Assembly: GCF_022129235.1 (NCBI RefSeq)
Contig: NZ_JADQAI010000009.1
Coordinates: forward strand, 91,723-155,722
Origin: Psychrobacter sp. Ps6
GTDB taxonomy: Bacteria > Pseudomonadota > Gammaproteobacteria > Pseudomonadales > Moraxellaceae
DNA: 64,000 nucleotides
Reading direction: 5' to 3'
Within the stretch, counting starts at the first letter, position 1. Each line of letters opens with the position of its first letter. The translations under genes were made by a program, and so were the position numbers. Below the pieces are notes generated by a model that was given only the letters and a program-made list of their open reading frames with translations, did no database searches and was not told the DNA's origin. Of the stretch, positions 9,367 through 17,670 are shown piece after piece.

Positions 9367-9395
9367 GTGTTGAAAACGGGCAATTTTGCTATAAT
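9367..9395 (+). promoter_or_regulatory. Candidate extended -10 promoter ahead of ccmC
   Basis: In the gap between ccmB and ccmC there is a perfect TATAAT at 9390-9395, preceded by a TG one base upstream (TGCTATAAT), an extended -10 arrangement. The -35 position (GTGTTG at 9367-9372, 17-base spacer) is poor, which is tolerated for extended -10 promoters. It would give ccmCD transcription independent of ccmAB. Confidence 0.5.
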
Positions 9396-9491
9396 AGTCA
9401 ATTGAATACGTAAACAGCTCTTTGTAGATTCTATCCAGTGTTTAACGCCAGCAGGTGAGCTGATAGTGTGCTTTTGTAGGCCACGTCGGTC

Positions 9492-10313
9492 ATGACCAGT
9501 AAGCTGTGTAATAGGTTTATTCCCATGCCCAACCTGAATAACGTCTCGTCTCCTAGCCTATGGCAGCGCATTTGGCAGGGCTTCTTGACCACCGTAGGCA
9601 CCAAGCAGTTCTTTCGAATCTTTAGTCCTTGGGTCAAGTGGCTCGCTATATTAGCCAGTCTTTGCTTGCTTATTGGTAGCGTGTGGGGTCTTGCTTTTGC
9701 GCCGCCCGATTATTTGCAGGGCAATAGCTACCGTATTATTTTTATCCATGTTCCAGCAGCCAGTCTAGCTATCTCTATTTATTTTTCCCTTGCGGTGTTG
9801 GGGGTGATTTATTTGGTGTGGAAGATTAAGACGGCCAGTCTGGTCGCGCAGGCACTTGCTCCGATGGGATTTTTGCTGTGTGTGATCAGTTTGCTCACAG
9901 GGTCTATTTGGGCCAAGCCAACGTGGGGGACATACTGGGTGTGGGATGCGCGTCTTACTTCAATGCTGATATTAGCGTTTCTGTATGCAGGGGTGATGGC
10001 GCTGTTTGCTGCTTTTGAGCACACGGCCAATCGTGGTAAAGCCGCTGCCATTTTATCTATCGTGGGTGCTGTGAACCTACCGATTATTAAATATTCAGTA
10101 GAATGGTGGAATACCTTACATCAAGGTGCTACTTTTAGTCTGACTGAAGCACCGAAGATGTCAGCTGACATGTGGATGCCACTTTTGCTCATGATTATCG
10201 GTAGTTATTTGCTGGTTGCGACCATGGCGATTTATCGTACCAATACGCTGATCTTACATCGTGACCAAGGCAAAGCGTGGGTCAAAGAATACATTCGCGC
10301 TCAACACAAATAA
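9492..10313 (+). CDS. ccmC: Haem-handling protein CcmC
   Basis: CcmC attaches haem to CcmE at the periplasmic face. The protein has about six membrane helices and the Trp-rich haem-binding motif WAKPTWGTYWVWDARLT, with a His in FIHVPAAS and another near HQGATFS. The length is 273 residues from this ATG. An internal ATG at 9525 (MPNLNN) gives 262 residues and has a weak AGG nine bases ahead, so the exact start is uncertain. ccmD begins 16 bases after its stop. A TATAAT upstream suggests its own promoter. Confidence 0.94.
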   Translation: MTSKLCNRFIPMPNLNNVSSPSLWQRIWQGFLTTVGTKQFFRIFSPWVKWLAILASLCLLIGSVWGLAFAPPDYLQGNSYRIIFIHVPAASLAISIYFSLAVLGVIYLVWKIKTASLVAQALAPMGFLLCVISLLTGSIWAKPTWGTYWVWDARLTSMLILAFLYAGVMALFAAFEHTANRGKAAAILSIVGAVNLPIIKYSVEWWNTLHQGATFSLTEAPKMSADMWMPLLLMIIGSYLLVATMAIYRTNTLILHRDQGKAWVKEYIRAQHK

Positions 10314-10329
10314 CGGCTAGGAACCTACT

Positions 10330-10551
10330 ATGCAGCCTTACTTTTATAGCATATCTGAGTTTGTCGCCATGGGTAAGCATGGGGTCTTTGTGTGGTCATG
10401 TTGGGCGATTACCATCGGCGTGATGCTGGCCTTTATTATTTATAGTCGCAGACAAAGACAAGCGCTTATCAAGCAGCTGACTATACAGCAAGCGCGTCAG
10501 GCGCAGCGCACGACCAAAACATCCACACCGATTACCAAGCGATCTGACTGA
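10330..10551 (+). CDS. ccmD: Haem exporter small protein CcmD
   Basis: A 73-residue protein with one membrane helix (about residues 22-40, VWSCWAITIGVMLAFIIY) followed by a basic cytoplasmic tail (SRRQRQALIKQL), which is the standard CcmD layout. CcmD stabilises the CcmABC-CcmE complex and helps release holo-CcmE. The FVAMGKHGVFVW stretch before the helix is typical of the family. Position immediately after ccmC and 254 bases before ccmE supports the call. The C-terminal tail is slightly longer than usual. Confidence 0.88.
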   Translation: MQPYFYSISEFVAMGKHGVFVWSCWAITIGVMLAFIIYSRRQRQALIKQLTIQQARQAQRTTKTSTPITKRSD

Positions 10552-10584
10552 GAAAATATCTTAATATCAGGGTTTTAGCGTGAG

Positions 10585-10638
10585 AAGCCCTATGCTTTTA
10601 CTGACAAAAATATGACCTCATGAGTAGCTATAGGGCTT
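10585..10638 (+). other. Hairpin-forming inverted repeat between ccmD and ccmE
   Basis: A perfect 9-base inverted repeat, aagccctat at 10585-10593 and atagggctt at 10630-10638, encloses a 36-base loop. There is no T-run after it, so it is not a standard terminator. It lies in the 254-base ccmD-ccmE gap and could separate expression or stability of ccmE from ccmCD. It may also be incidental. Confidence 0.4.
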
Positions 10639-10805
10639 ATTGATTTGTCCGAAAAATGCTATCATATGATCATTAGAAGATTACGATTAGAAAGATTTTT
10701 TGACAATGTTTCTTGAAAACGTTTTTCTAATCGTCGTTTCTTTAATATGTTCTGTTTTATGGGCTAATTGTCTTTAAAGCAGAGACTCATCAATGAGGTA
10801 GAGGT

Positions 10806-11309
10806 ATGAATGCAGTTCGTCGGAAAAAGCTAATGTGGGTGATGTTTACGCTGGCAGGTGCAGCTGTAGCAGTCATACTGGTTATTTATGCTATTGGGCA
10901 GCAAACCGACTATTATTTTGATGCGACCGCTATCGCTCAAGGTGAGGCGCCTCAAGACAAGCGTATTCGTGCTGGTGGTATGGTGGTTGCAGGTAGTGTG
11001 CAGCGTGCAGCAGACAATCCATTGAATGTTGAGTTTGCGATTACTGACTTCCAATCAACCGTACCTGTAACTTATCAAGGTATTTTGCCAGACTTATTTG
11101 CCGAAAACTCAGGTGTCGTAGCCACAGGTAAAATGCAAGGGGATACCTTTGTCGCTGGTGAAGTATTAGCTAAGCATGATGAAAACTATATGCCACCAGA
11201 AGTCGCTAAATCCATGAAAGAAAATAATCGTAATGGGGTAGCAGTACCTTCTTCTGAGCAATATAATCCTGCCGAAAGAATTCATGAAACTGAAACTCTG
11301 CAACAGTAA
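10806..11309 (+). CDS. ccmE: Periplasmic haem chaperone CcmE
   Basis: A membrane-anchored chaperone that binds haem covalently and passes it to the ligase. The N-terminus has [26 protein letters not shown], a single anchor helix. The beta-barrel OB-fold follows ([19 protein letters not shown]). The covalent haem-binding His and accompanying Tyr are in [13 protein letters not shown]. Length 167 is normal. AGAGGT five to six bases upstream supports the start. A terminator follows it directly, so no ccmF, ccmG or ccmH lies downstream; those must be elsewhere in the genome if system I works. Confidence 0.95.
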   Translation: MNAVRRKKLMWVMFTLAGAAVAVILVIYAIGQQTDYYFDATAIAQGEAPQDKRIRAGGMVVAGSVQRAADNPLNVEFAITDFQSTVPVTYQGILPDLFAENSGVVATGKMQGDTFVAGEVLAKHDENYMPPEVAKSMKENNRNGVAVPSSEQYNPAERIHETETLQQ

Positions 11310-11334
11310 TAATCACAAGTATTGATGACATATA

Positions 11335-11367
11335 AAAAGGCCACCGATAATTGGTGGCCTTTTTTTG
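11335..11367 (+). terminator. Bidirectional terminator after ccmE
   Basis: A 7-base GC-rich stem ggccacc/ggtggcc (11339-11345 with 11353-11359) and 7-base loop, with T7 on the right and an A-run on the left. It can end both the ccm transcript and the convergent aldo/keto reductase transcript. Confidence 0.9.
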
Positions 11368-11394
11368 CATGATGCTCAGCTATTTAACTGATTG

Positions 11395-12243
11395 TTAGTC
11401 ATCCCATACAGGGCTATAATCAGGGTGCTCAATCTTACGACCATCAGAACTTGCTAGCTTGCCGATTTTTTCTAACTCGTCTGCACTCAACTCTACTTTG
11501 ATGGCGTCTAAATTGCCTTGTAAGTGATCAGGATTAGATGTTTTTGGAATAGCAACACGGTCTTTATCCGACAAAATCCATGCCAATGAAATCTGCGCTG
11601 GCGTTACATTGTGCTTGTCTGCAATTTCTTTGATAACATCATTATCGAATACATCGCCACGAGCGAGCGGTGAATAAGCTTCTAGCAAAATATGATGGTT
11701 ATTCAAAAAGGTTTGTAATGTATCTTGCTTAATAAACGGATGAAATTCAACTTGGTTCACGACAATAGGCACATCCGCATATTTTTCAGCTTCAATGATG
11801 TTAGCAATATTAAAGTTCGAGACACCGATATGACGCGTTAGACCTTGCTTTTGTAGTTCACACAATGCAGGGATGGTCTCAGATAATGGTACGCGATCAT
11901 CAGGCCAATGTAGCAGCAACAGGTCAACATAGTCTACGCCCAGATTTTCTAGTGACTTTTGGGCAGCAGCTTTAAGCTTCTCTGGCTCAAACTTCATATC
12001 ATCTGGAAAAATTTTGGTGGTTAAGAAAAACTTATCACGAGCCACGCCAGATTGCTTAATACCTTCGCCAACTTCTTTTTCATTATCATAAGCTTGAGCG
12101 GTATCAATGTGCTCATAGCCCATCTCTAGGCCCTTTTTGACCACATCTATGCATTCTTGACCAGTTGACTGCCAAGTACCCAGTCCTAGAACGGGAATAT
12201 TGGCTTTTCCAGCGGTACGAATATTATAGTTTTTAGTACTCAT
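11395..12243 (-). CDS. Aldo/keto reductase (DkgA/DkgB-like)
   Basis: A 282-residue NADPH-dependent carbonyl reductase of the aldo/keto reductase barrel family. The catalytic tetrad is visible: Asp47 and Tyr52 in GYEHIDTAQAYDNE, Lys77 in TTKI, and His112 in LLLHWP. The cofactor-binding end has IPKTSNPDHLQGNLDA. Similar enzymes reduce methylglyoxal, 2,5-diketogluconate or aldehydes; the real substrate cannot be decided. It stands alone, convergent with ccmE and upstream of a gene-poor stretch. Confidence 0.92.
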   Translation of the reverse strand: MSTKNYNIRTAGKANIPVLGLGTWQSTGQECIDVVKKGLEMGYEHIDTAQAYDNEKEVGEGIKQSGVARDKFFLTTKIFPDDMKFEPEKLKAAAQKSLENLGVDYVDLLLLHWPDDRVPLSETIPALCELQKQGLTRHIGVSNFNIANIIEAEKYADVPIVVNQVEFHPFIKQDTLQTFLNNHHILLEAYSPLARGDVFDNDVIKEIADKHNVTPAQISLAWILSDKDRVAIPKTSNPDHLQGNLDAIKVELSADELEKIGKLASSDGRKIEHPDYSPVWDD

Positions 12244-12601
12244 ATTTTTATCCTTATTTTATTTATGATTTATAGTATGTTTTGAGTTAAAAATGGTTTT
12301 AAGCAAAACATTTAATACTAGTAGAAAAACTTATCGAAACTAATCATTTGTTTAGCTCATCTAATAGTAAAGCTTGTTTACTATAAGAAAAATTGGAGCA
12401 AAGTGGAAGAGCGTGTGACGCATCCCTACAAAGGACAAACAGGCTGTAACGTGATTTTGATGACCAGTTAGAATGTATAAACTGTTTAAAAGTGCAAAAT
12501 CTCAAACTAACTGCCATAAAAAAACGCCCATCACAATTAAGTGATGGGCGCCGATAATCATTGAAATACCCTTATATTTGGGTACTTATGATTTTAATGT
12601 C
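12244..12601. other. Gene-free stretch between the aldo/keto reductase and metQ
   Basis: About 358 bases with no credible coding frame. It holds the metQ terminator at its right side (about 12515-12550) and presumably the promoter of the aldo/keto reductase near 12250-12350, where no strong sigma-70 pair stands out on the minus strand. Nothing else is apparent. Confidence 0.6.
12515..12550 (-). terminator. Terminator after metQ
   Basis: A perfect 9-base stem gcccatcac/gtgatgggc (12526-12534 with 12541-12549), 6-base loop, and a T-run on the minus strand (A-run at 12516-12524 on the plus strand). It is 52 bases beyond the metQ stop. Confidence 0.9.
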
Positions 12602-13597
12602 TTACTGAGCAGCGGCTTCTGTAGTTGCAGTTTCTGTAGTTCCAGTGTCTGCAGCTTCAGTTTTGGCAGCAGTGTCCATGTGTGCGCTATGGTCATTGCC
12701 CCAGATTTTTGGGTATTTGTAGCCAGGGAAGGTTTCATGAGCATACTTTTTGAAGGCTTCTGAATTATAAGCGTTGGTGACATCTTCGACCCATTTCTTA
12801 CCAGTATCAGCAGATTTGATCGCTGACCAGTTTACATAAGCAAAGCTTGGCTCTTGGAACAATGCGTCAGTCAGTTTGATGCCAGAGTCAGTTGCATAGT
12901 TACCGTTGATCACCGCGAAATCAACTTCATCACGCGCGCGTGGTAATTGGGCCGCTTCTAGCTCAACGATGTTGATATCGTATTTGCTGTTGTCAGCGAT
13001 GTCAGCTTTTGATGCAGTCAATGGATCGATATCGTCTTTTAGGGTAATCCAGCCAAGATCGTCCATCATGACCAACGCACGTGCAAAGTTACTTGGATCG
13101 TTCGGTGCAGAAACACTCATGCCTTTAAATGCTTCATCTAGGCTAGATTTTTTACCTGAGTAAATACCAAGTGGCGCGGTTGGTACTTGGAATACTTCAA
13201 CAAGATCAAGGTTGTTCTCTTTTTTGAAGGTATCAAGGTAAGGCTTGTGCTGGAAGATGTTGATATCCAAATCGCCTTCAGCCAATGCAAGGTTAGGACG
13301 AACATAATCAGTAAACGCAATCAACTCAACCTCATAACCCTGAGCTTCAAGAGTTCCTTTCACTTGGTTACGAACCATATCAGCAAAATCGCCTTCAGTC
13401 GTACCGATAACGATTTTGGTATGTTCAGGATCGATGTCGCTAGTGCTAGCAGCAGTTTCTGCAGTGGCACCTTCGGTAACAGGCTCTTGAGTCGCTTCTG
13501 GCGCTGATGAGTTGCTGCAACCAACTAAGACCAAACCTGATACGCCAACAGCGGCAAATGCGGTGGCTAACTGACGGCTGATATCTGTTAATTTCAT
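12602..13597 (-). CDS. metQ: MetQ/NlpA-type methionine-binding lipoprotein
   Basis: The substrate-binding component of the methionine ABC importer, anchored in the membrane by lipid. The signal peptide ends with the lipobox LVGC (Cys27). The mature part has the NlpA/MetQ pattern: KIVIGTTEGDFADMVRNQV, YVRPNLALAEGDLDINIFQHKPYLD, and the later DFAVINGNYA. The C-terminus carries an extra about 30-residue Ala/Thr/Glu/His tail (DHSAHMDTAAK and onward) not needed by the fold. AAGGA precedes the ATG. It lies 169 bases after metI, with a hairpin terminator between, a layout that can raise binding-protein levels relative to the permease. Confidence 0.92.
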   Translation of the reverse strand: MKLTDISRQLATAFAAVGVSGLVLVGCSNSSAPEATQEPVTEGATAETAASTSDIDPEHTKIVIGTTEGDFADMVRNQVKGTLEAQGYEVELIAFTDYVRPNLALAEGDLDINIFQHKPYLDTFKKENNLDLVEVFQVPTAPLGIYSGKKSSLDEAFKGMSVSAPNDPSNFARALVMMDDLGWITLKDDIDPLTASKADIADNSKYDINIVELEAAQLPRARDEVDFAVINGNYATDSGIKLTDALFQEPSFAYVNWSAIKSADTGKKWVEDVTNAYNSEAFKKYAHETFPGYKYPKIWGNDHSAHMDTAAKTEAADTGTTETATTEAAAQ

Positions 13598-13650
13598 AAT
13601 ATGTCCTTAATAATGAATGGGATTGAGTAAAGCGTTTATCGTCGATACAT

Positions 13651-13689
13651 TAAAAAAGCAACATTATAAATAGTAATGCTGCTTTTTTG
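13651..13689 (-). terminator. Intercistronic terminator between metI and metQ
   Basis: A-run and T-run flank an imperfect stem (agcaacatta with taatgctgct, one G-U pair on the minus strand) and a 7-base loop. Its place between metI and metQ suggests partial termination after metNI, with metQ read from its own promoter or by read-through. Confidence 0.65.
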
Positions 13690-13766
13690 TGATAGCTGAG
13701 ACAAGGGTTGAGTGTTGCCAAAAATAAACCTAGTCGCTCGCAATGTCAAGTATTCTCTAAAGCGGT

Positions 13767-14453
13767 TTAACGTTTGTCTAAACGATTGGCGAGCCAGTTG
13801 CCAGAGGCTTGAATCGATATAACCATGATGGATAGTACAATCACGATAAAAACCATTACCTCAGTCTGATAGCGATAATAGCCATAACGGATGGCTAAAT
13901 CACCCAAACCACCACCGCCAATCATACCAGCCGCCGCTGAGTAAGATAGCAAACTGATACACAAAATGGTGACAGAGAGTACCAACCCTGAGCGCGCTTC
14001 ATTGAGTAGCACTTTGATGATAGTAAGAGGTCTGGCGCCCATCGATTCGGTTGCTTCAATAATACCGCGCGGTACTTCACGTAAATTTTGCTCAACCAAA
14101 CGCGCAAAATAAAACGAACCTGCAATTGCCAGTACGAGCGATGCAGCAATCGGACCGATACCAGTACCGACGATAGCCTTGGTAAACGGACTCATCGCAA
14201 TCATCAAAATCACGAAAGGGAAGGCGCGCATAAAGTTAGTAATGCCGCCGAGTACGCCATATAGTGTTTTGTTTTGCAAAAACTGGCGATCACTAGACAA
14301 AAACAAGAATACGCCAAAGAGCCCACCGATAAGGATAGCGACTGTGGTTGAAATACCAAGCATGACGAACGTATCAACAAACGCGCTCACAATCTCTTTG
14401 CGTAGGGCAAGCAGCTTGTCTATAGAGGCGGATAATTCAGTACCAGTTAACAT
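13767..14453 (-). CDS. metI: Methionine ABC importer permease MetI
   Basis: An inner-membrane permease of 228 residues with about five hydrophobic segments. The ABC-permease EAA-type loop is at GIIEATESMGARPLTIIKVLLNEARSG, and the motif GGGGLGDLAIRYGYYRY is characteristic of MetI. The ATG at 14451-14453 has GGAG eight bases upstream and is preferred over an upstream in-frame TTG that would overlap metN. metN ends 19 bases before this start, so the two are translationally close. With MetN and MetQ it forms a D/L-methionine importer by family knowledge. Confidence 0.93.
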   Translation of the reverse strand: MLTGTELSASIDKLLALRKEIVSAFVDTFVMLGISTTVAILIGGLFGVFLFLSSDRQFLQNKTLYGVLGGITNFMRAFPFVILMIAMSPFTKAIVGTGIGPIAASLVLAIAGSFYFARLVEQNLREVPRGIIEATESMGARPLTIIKVLLNEARSGLVLSVTILCISLLSYSAAAGMIGGGGLGDLAIRYGYYRYQTEVMVFIVIVLSIMVISIQASGNWLANRLDKR

Positions 14454-14472
14454 ATCTATTTCTCCTGCCTCA

Positions 14473-15243
14473 TTAGTCCTCAACGACTAAGCCTTTGCCA
14501 ATCGGGGTAGTTGCCTGAATCAGACCATCTCGTACATCGGCCACTTCTAATAGCTGACCTTGATGCAATAATGCTGCGCGATCACAGAGTCTGCGAATGA
14601 CGCTCATCTCATGTGTTACGATGACGATGGTCACACCAAGTTGCTCATTGATATCGCGCAAACAAGTCAGCAAACTGCGAGTCGTTGCAGGGTCAAGCGC
14701 ACTGGTTGGCTCATCGGCCAATAGCACTTTTGGGCTGGGTGCAATCGCGCGGGCAATACCGACACGTTGCTTTTGACCACCTGATAGCTGCGCAGGATAA
14801 TGTCCAGCGCGATCTGTCAAATCGACAATCTCAAGACATTCCATAACGCGTTTATGAATATCGCGGCTAGGGTAGCCTGAGATTTTTAAATTGAATGCTA
14901 CGTTGTCAAAAACCGTTTGATTAGACATGAGATTAAACTGCTGAAAAATCATACCAATATTGTGACGAGCGATACGCAGTTCACTAGCAGATAGCGTGGT
15001 CAAGTCAGTACCATCTATAACCACTTGGCCTGAATCTGGACGCTCAAGCATATTAATCAAGCGCAATAAGGTAGATTTACCTGCGCCTGAATAGCCCATT
15101 AGACCAAAAATCTCGCCTTGTTTGATAGTTAGAGATGTCGGCTCAACAGCAGTAAACCAATGCGGTTTACCGTCTTTGTCTTTGATTGATCGGTCGCTTA
15201 AAAAACTTTTGGTCACATCGTTTAAGACAATCATGTCATTCAT
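14473..15243 (-). CDS. metN: Methionine ABC importer ATPase MetN lacking the C-terminal regulatory domain
   Basis: The ATPase of the methionine importer. Walker A is GYSGAGKST, signature LSGGQKQRVGIARAIA, Walker B VLLADEPTSALD and H-loop VTHEMSVI. The family's FQQFNLMSNQTVFDNVAFNL stretch is present. At 256 residues it ends shortly after the ATPase core (IGKGLVVED), whereas E. coli MetN is about 343 residues and carries a C-terminal NIL domain that binds methionine and shuts the transporter off. The ATG at 15241-15243 was chosen over an upstream TTG; no strong ribosome site is seen, and an ATG three codons later is possible. Confidence 0.9.
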   Translation of the reverse strand: MNDMIVLNDVTKSFLSDRSIKDKDGKPHWFTAVEPTSLTIKQGEIFGLMGYSGAGKSTLLRLINMLERPDSGQVVIDGTDLTTLSASELRIARHNIGMIFQQFNLMSNQTVFDNVAFNLKISGYPSRDIHKRVMECLEIVDLTDRAGHYPAQLSGGQKQRVGIARAIAPSPKVLLADEPTSALDPATTRSLLTCLRDINEQLGVTIVIVTHEMSVIRRLCDRAALLHQGQLLEVADVRDGLIQATTPIGKGLVVED

Positions 15244-15497
15244 GGAGGGCTCAAAATTCAATAAATTTTTTAATGGTCATCGTGTGCCGTTATGCTTCTA
15301 TTACTAGATAAGAAGCCTATCAAAACAACAACAGTCAATAACCGTATAATAAGGGGCGGTAATATAGCATATTATCAGCCACTTTGGATATGCACATCCG
15401 TGACTGACTTATGATGAATAGCTATTAAGGAAGGAATGTTTGAGGGGTATCAGTGGGAGTAATATCAACAAAATAAGGTGCTTTCAAGTATAGCTGA

Positions 15498-17573
15498 CTA
15501 CTCATGCTGATTGTAATGAGGGTCATGCTTAACGGGTATGGCGACTAAAAAGCGAGTATGACCGTTTAGCGTATCAGTCGTGATCTGCCCTTGATGCGCG
15601 GTGACAATCTGTGAAACCAAAGATAAGCCCAAACCAGAACCTTTATTTTTCTGCTGCAATCGTACGAATGGGCTAAACACTTCTTCGCGTTTCTCTTCAG
15701 GAATACCTGTGCCTTCATCAATCACTGCTAGCACCGCATATTTCGGTAGTGGGCGTACAGGCTCAGTTTTTGCCTTTTTTAAATGCTTAGCAAATAAGCC
15801 TTCTTTGCGCGGTGTGGCTGAGGCTCCGTTATTATTTTGGGTATTGGCTTTAGCGCTGTTTTTCGCTTTATCTTTGCTGCCATTTTTGCTGATAGTTGTA
15901 TCAGTTGCCACTTTGTCAGTTTTTCTATTGCTATCGTCTTTAAGAGCATGCGCACGCTTATCGATTGTTTCATTTGTAGATTCGATAAGATTATCATGTA
16001 CGGATTTCTTAGCGTCTTTATTAAAGTCTAAAGTGTCTTTAGAATCAGGAACGGCCTTCCAAATCACTTTATCTAAATCGGTGCTAGCAATATGAGCATC
16101 AGGTTCTACAGAGCTTGGGGTGTTTTTAATAAAATTAAGATCTGTACTTATAGCAGCATTTACATCTTCATCGACTGTTAGATTTTCGCCATTCTTGTAG
16201 ATTGGCGGTGCTGGCAAGACAGCTATTGGCTCGACTGGCTCAGTTTTGTCTTTATTGCTCAGAGTAGAGTCAGCATTTTCGAGTGAAGCAGATTCTTGTG
16301 CATCTATATTGGTATCAAGCGACTCTTCATAAGAGTCAAAATCCAACAAACTATTATAATCGGTGAAACTGCTAGAGAGCACGGTCTGCAATAGGTAATC
16401 AGGAACAGTGCCAGCCTCTTCGATAGTCTGAACGCCGTACAGTAACACGGTAACGGGCGGCTTGCCGTGAAGCATTGCATTGGTCAGTAGGTTACGAATG
16501 AGATGAGTCAACATTGATGATTGACCATCAATCATGATGTGCTCACCAATCAACGTGGCTTCAGGATAGTGCTGACGTTCTTGATTGACCAGATCATATA
16601 AATCCAGATTCTCAATTTGTTGTAAGGCATGACCTGCATCTAGACGGCTGACCAACAATATACTTTCGACCAAATCATTGAGACCTGACAGATCGCGAGT
16701 GATGGCATGAGCGCGTTTATCAAACTTGGCTTTGGTGTCAGATGGTAGCGCACCAGCCAACATATCCATCATTTCAACCTGCAAGCGAATGCGCGTGATA
16801 GGCGTACGCAGCTCGTGAGAAGCATGCGCCAGTAATAAATTATTGGCGTCAACGAGGTGCTCAATCTTTTGCGCTGCTTGGTTGAACCCACGCGCCAATG
16901 AAGCAATTTCATCATTACCACGCGCGTTCACTCGAACCGTAAAATCCCCATCGCCTAACTGAGCCATCTGCTGACTTAACTGATCGATACGCCATGTCAT
17001 GGTACGGGCAATCAACCACAGAACACCTGCCATAATAATGAGTAGCAACAACGTACCTGTAAATAGGTTCAGCGCTGCAGAAAGTACGGGCTTCTTAGGA
17101 GGTAAACGTGACTCATACAGCAGAGTATAACCAGTGCTGCTGTAGACTTGAGCCTGCTTAGTAGGGGAGGTATCTGCAAACGAAGGGAAAACACGCGAAA
17201 ATAAAGATGGCGTAGGTGGTAGCTCTAGCGGCAAATCGCTATTGTCGGTTTGCATGAGCAACCGACCTTCGCTGTCGTACAAGCCCATTTTGGCCTGTAG
17301 TGACTCATCAAAAATATCAAAGCTTTTTTTGACAACAGCCAGCATAAATCGTGACTGTAAGCGATTGTCTTTACTAATAGAGATATTCAACTCATGCAGA
17401 AACGGATCAATTTGACCCAAAATCTGCGTGGCCAATATCTCTGAACGGATTCCTGCATCCTTGTCATGCACCAGTTGGGTTAATAGCACCATAGCAACTG
17501 CAAATAAAGTAAGTGCCAGCATAACGCTAGCAAATAGTTTGGCAAATACGGAACGAAAACCCAATTGCTGCAT
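15498..17573 (-). CDS. Sensor histidine kinase with a large insertion in the ATPase domain
   Basis: The kinase partner of the OmpR-type regulator just upstream. Order: N-terminal helix (about 10-32), periplasmic domain (about 33-165), second helix (about 168-190), HAMP (about 190-240), and a HisKA box with phospho-accepting His253 (ASHELRTPITRIR). The ATPase N-box is HLIRNLLTNAMLHG (357-370), G1 is VIDEGTGIP (617-625) and G2 is GSGLGLSLV (645 onward). Between N-box and G1, where most kinases have about 30 residues, there are about 250. Residues about 382-605 are polar, Asp/Ser/Lys/Asn-rich and probably disordered. At 691 residues it is far longer than RstB-type relatives (about 430). Motifs needed for catalysis remain. 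Confidence 0.93.
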   Translation of the reverse strand: MQQLGFRSVFAKLFASVMLALTLFAVAMVLLTQLVHDKDAGIRSEILATQILGQIDPFLHELNISISKDNRLQSRFMLAVVKKSFDIFDESLQAKMGLYDSEGRLLMQTDNSDLPLELPPTPSLFSRVFPSFADTSPTKQAQVYSSTGYTLLYESRLPPKKPVLSAALNLFTGTLLLLIIMAGVLWLIARTMTWRIDQLSQQMAQLGDGDFTVRVNARGNDEIASLARGFNQAAQKIEHLVDANNLLLAHASHELRTPITRIRLQVEMMDMLAGALPSDTKAKFDKRAHAITRDLSGLNDLVESILLVSRLDAGHALQQIENLDLYDLVNQERQHYPEATLIGEHIMIDGQSSMLTHLIRNLLTNAMLHGKPPVTVLLYGVQTIEEAGTVPDYLLQTVLSSSFTDYNSLLDFDSYEESLDTNIDAQESASLENADSTLSNKDKTEPVEPIAVLPAPPIYKNGENLTVDEDVNAAISTDLNFIKNTPSSVEPDAHIASTDLDKVIWKAVPDSKDTLDFNKDAKKSVHDNLIESTNETIDKRAHALKDDSNRKTDKVATDTTISKNGSKDKAKNSAKANTQNNNGASATPRKEGLFAKHLKKAKTEPVRPLPKYAVLAVIDEGTGIPEEKREEVFSPFVRLQQKNKGSGLGLSLVSQIVTAHQGQITTDTLNGHTRFLVAIPVKHDPHYNQHE

Positions 17574-17670
17574 TAAACAATCTCTGTAATTGGACGCTAA
17601 TGTCGACTAAGCTTAATATGCTCTCTGTCGATTAGTCCATCTCTTACGATTAAACCTGATCGATGGTAAA

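Noticed and set aside
15601..16095. 164-codon plus-strand frame with hydrophobic-looking translation
   Set aside because: Lies inside the histidine kinase insert; low-complexity codons make long antisense frames likely. No ribosome site.
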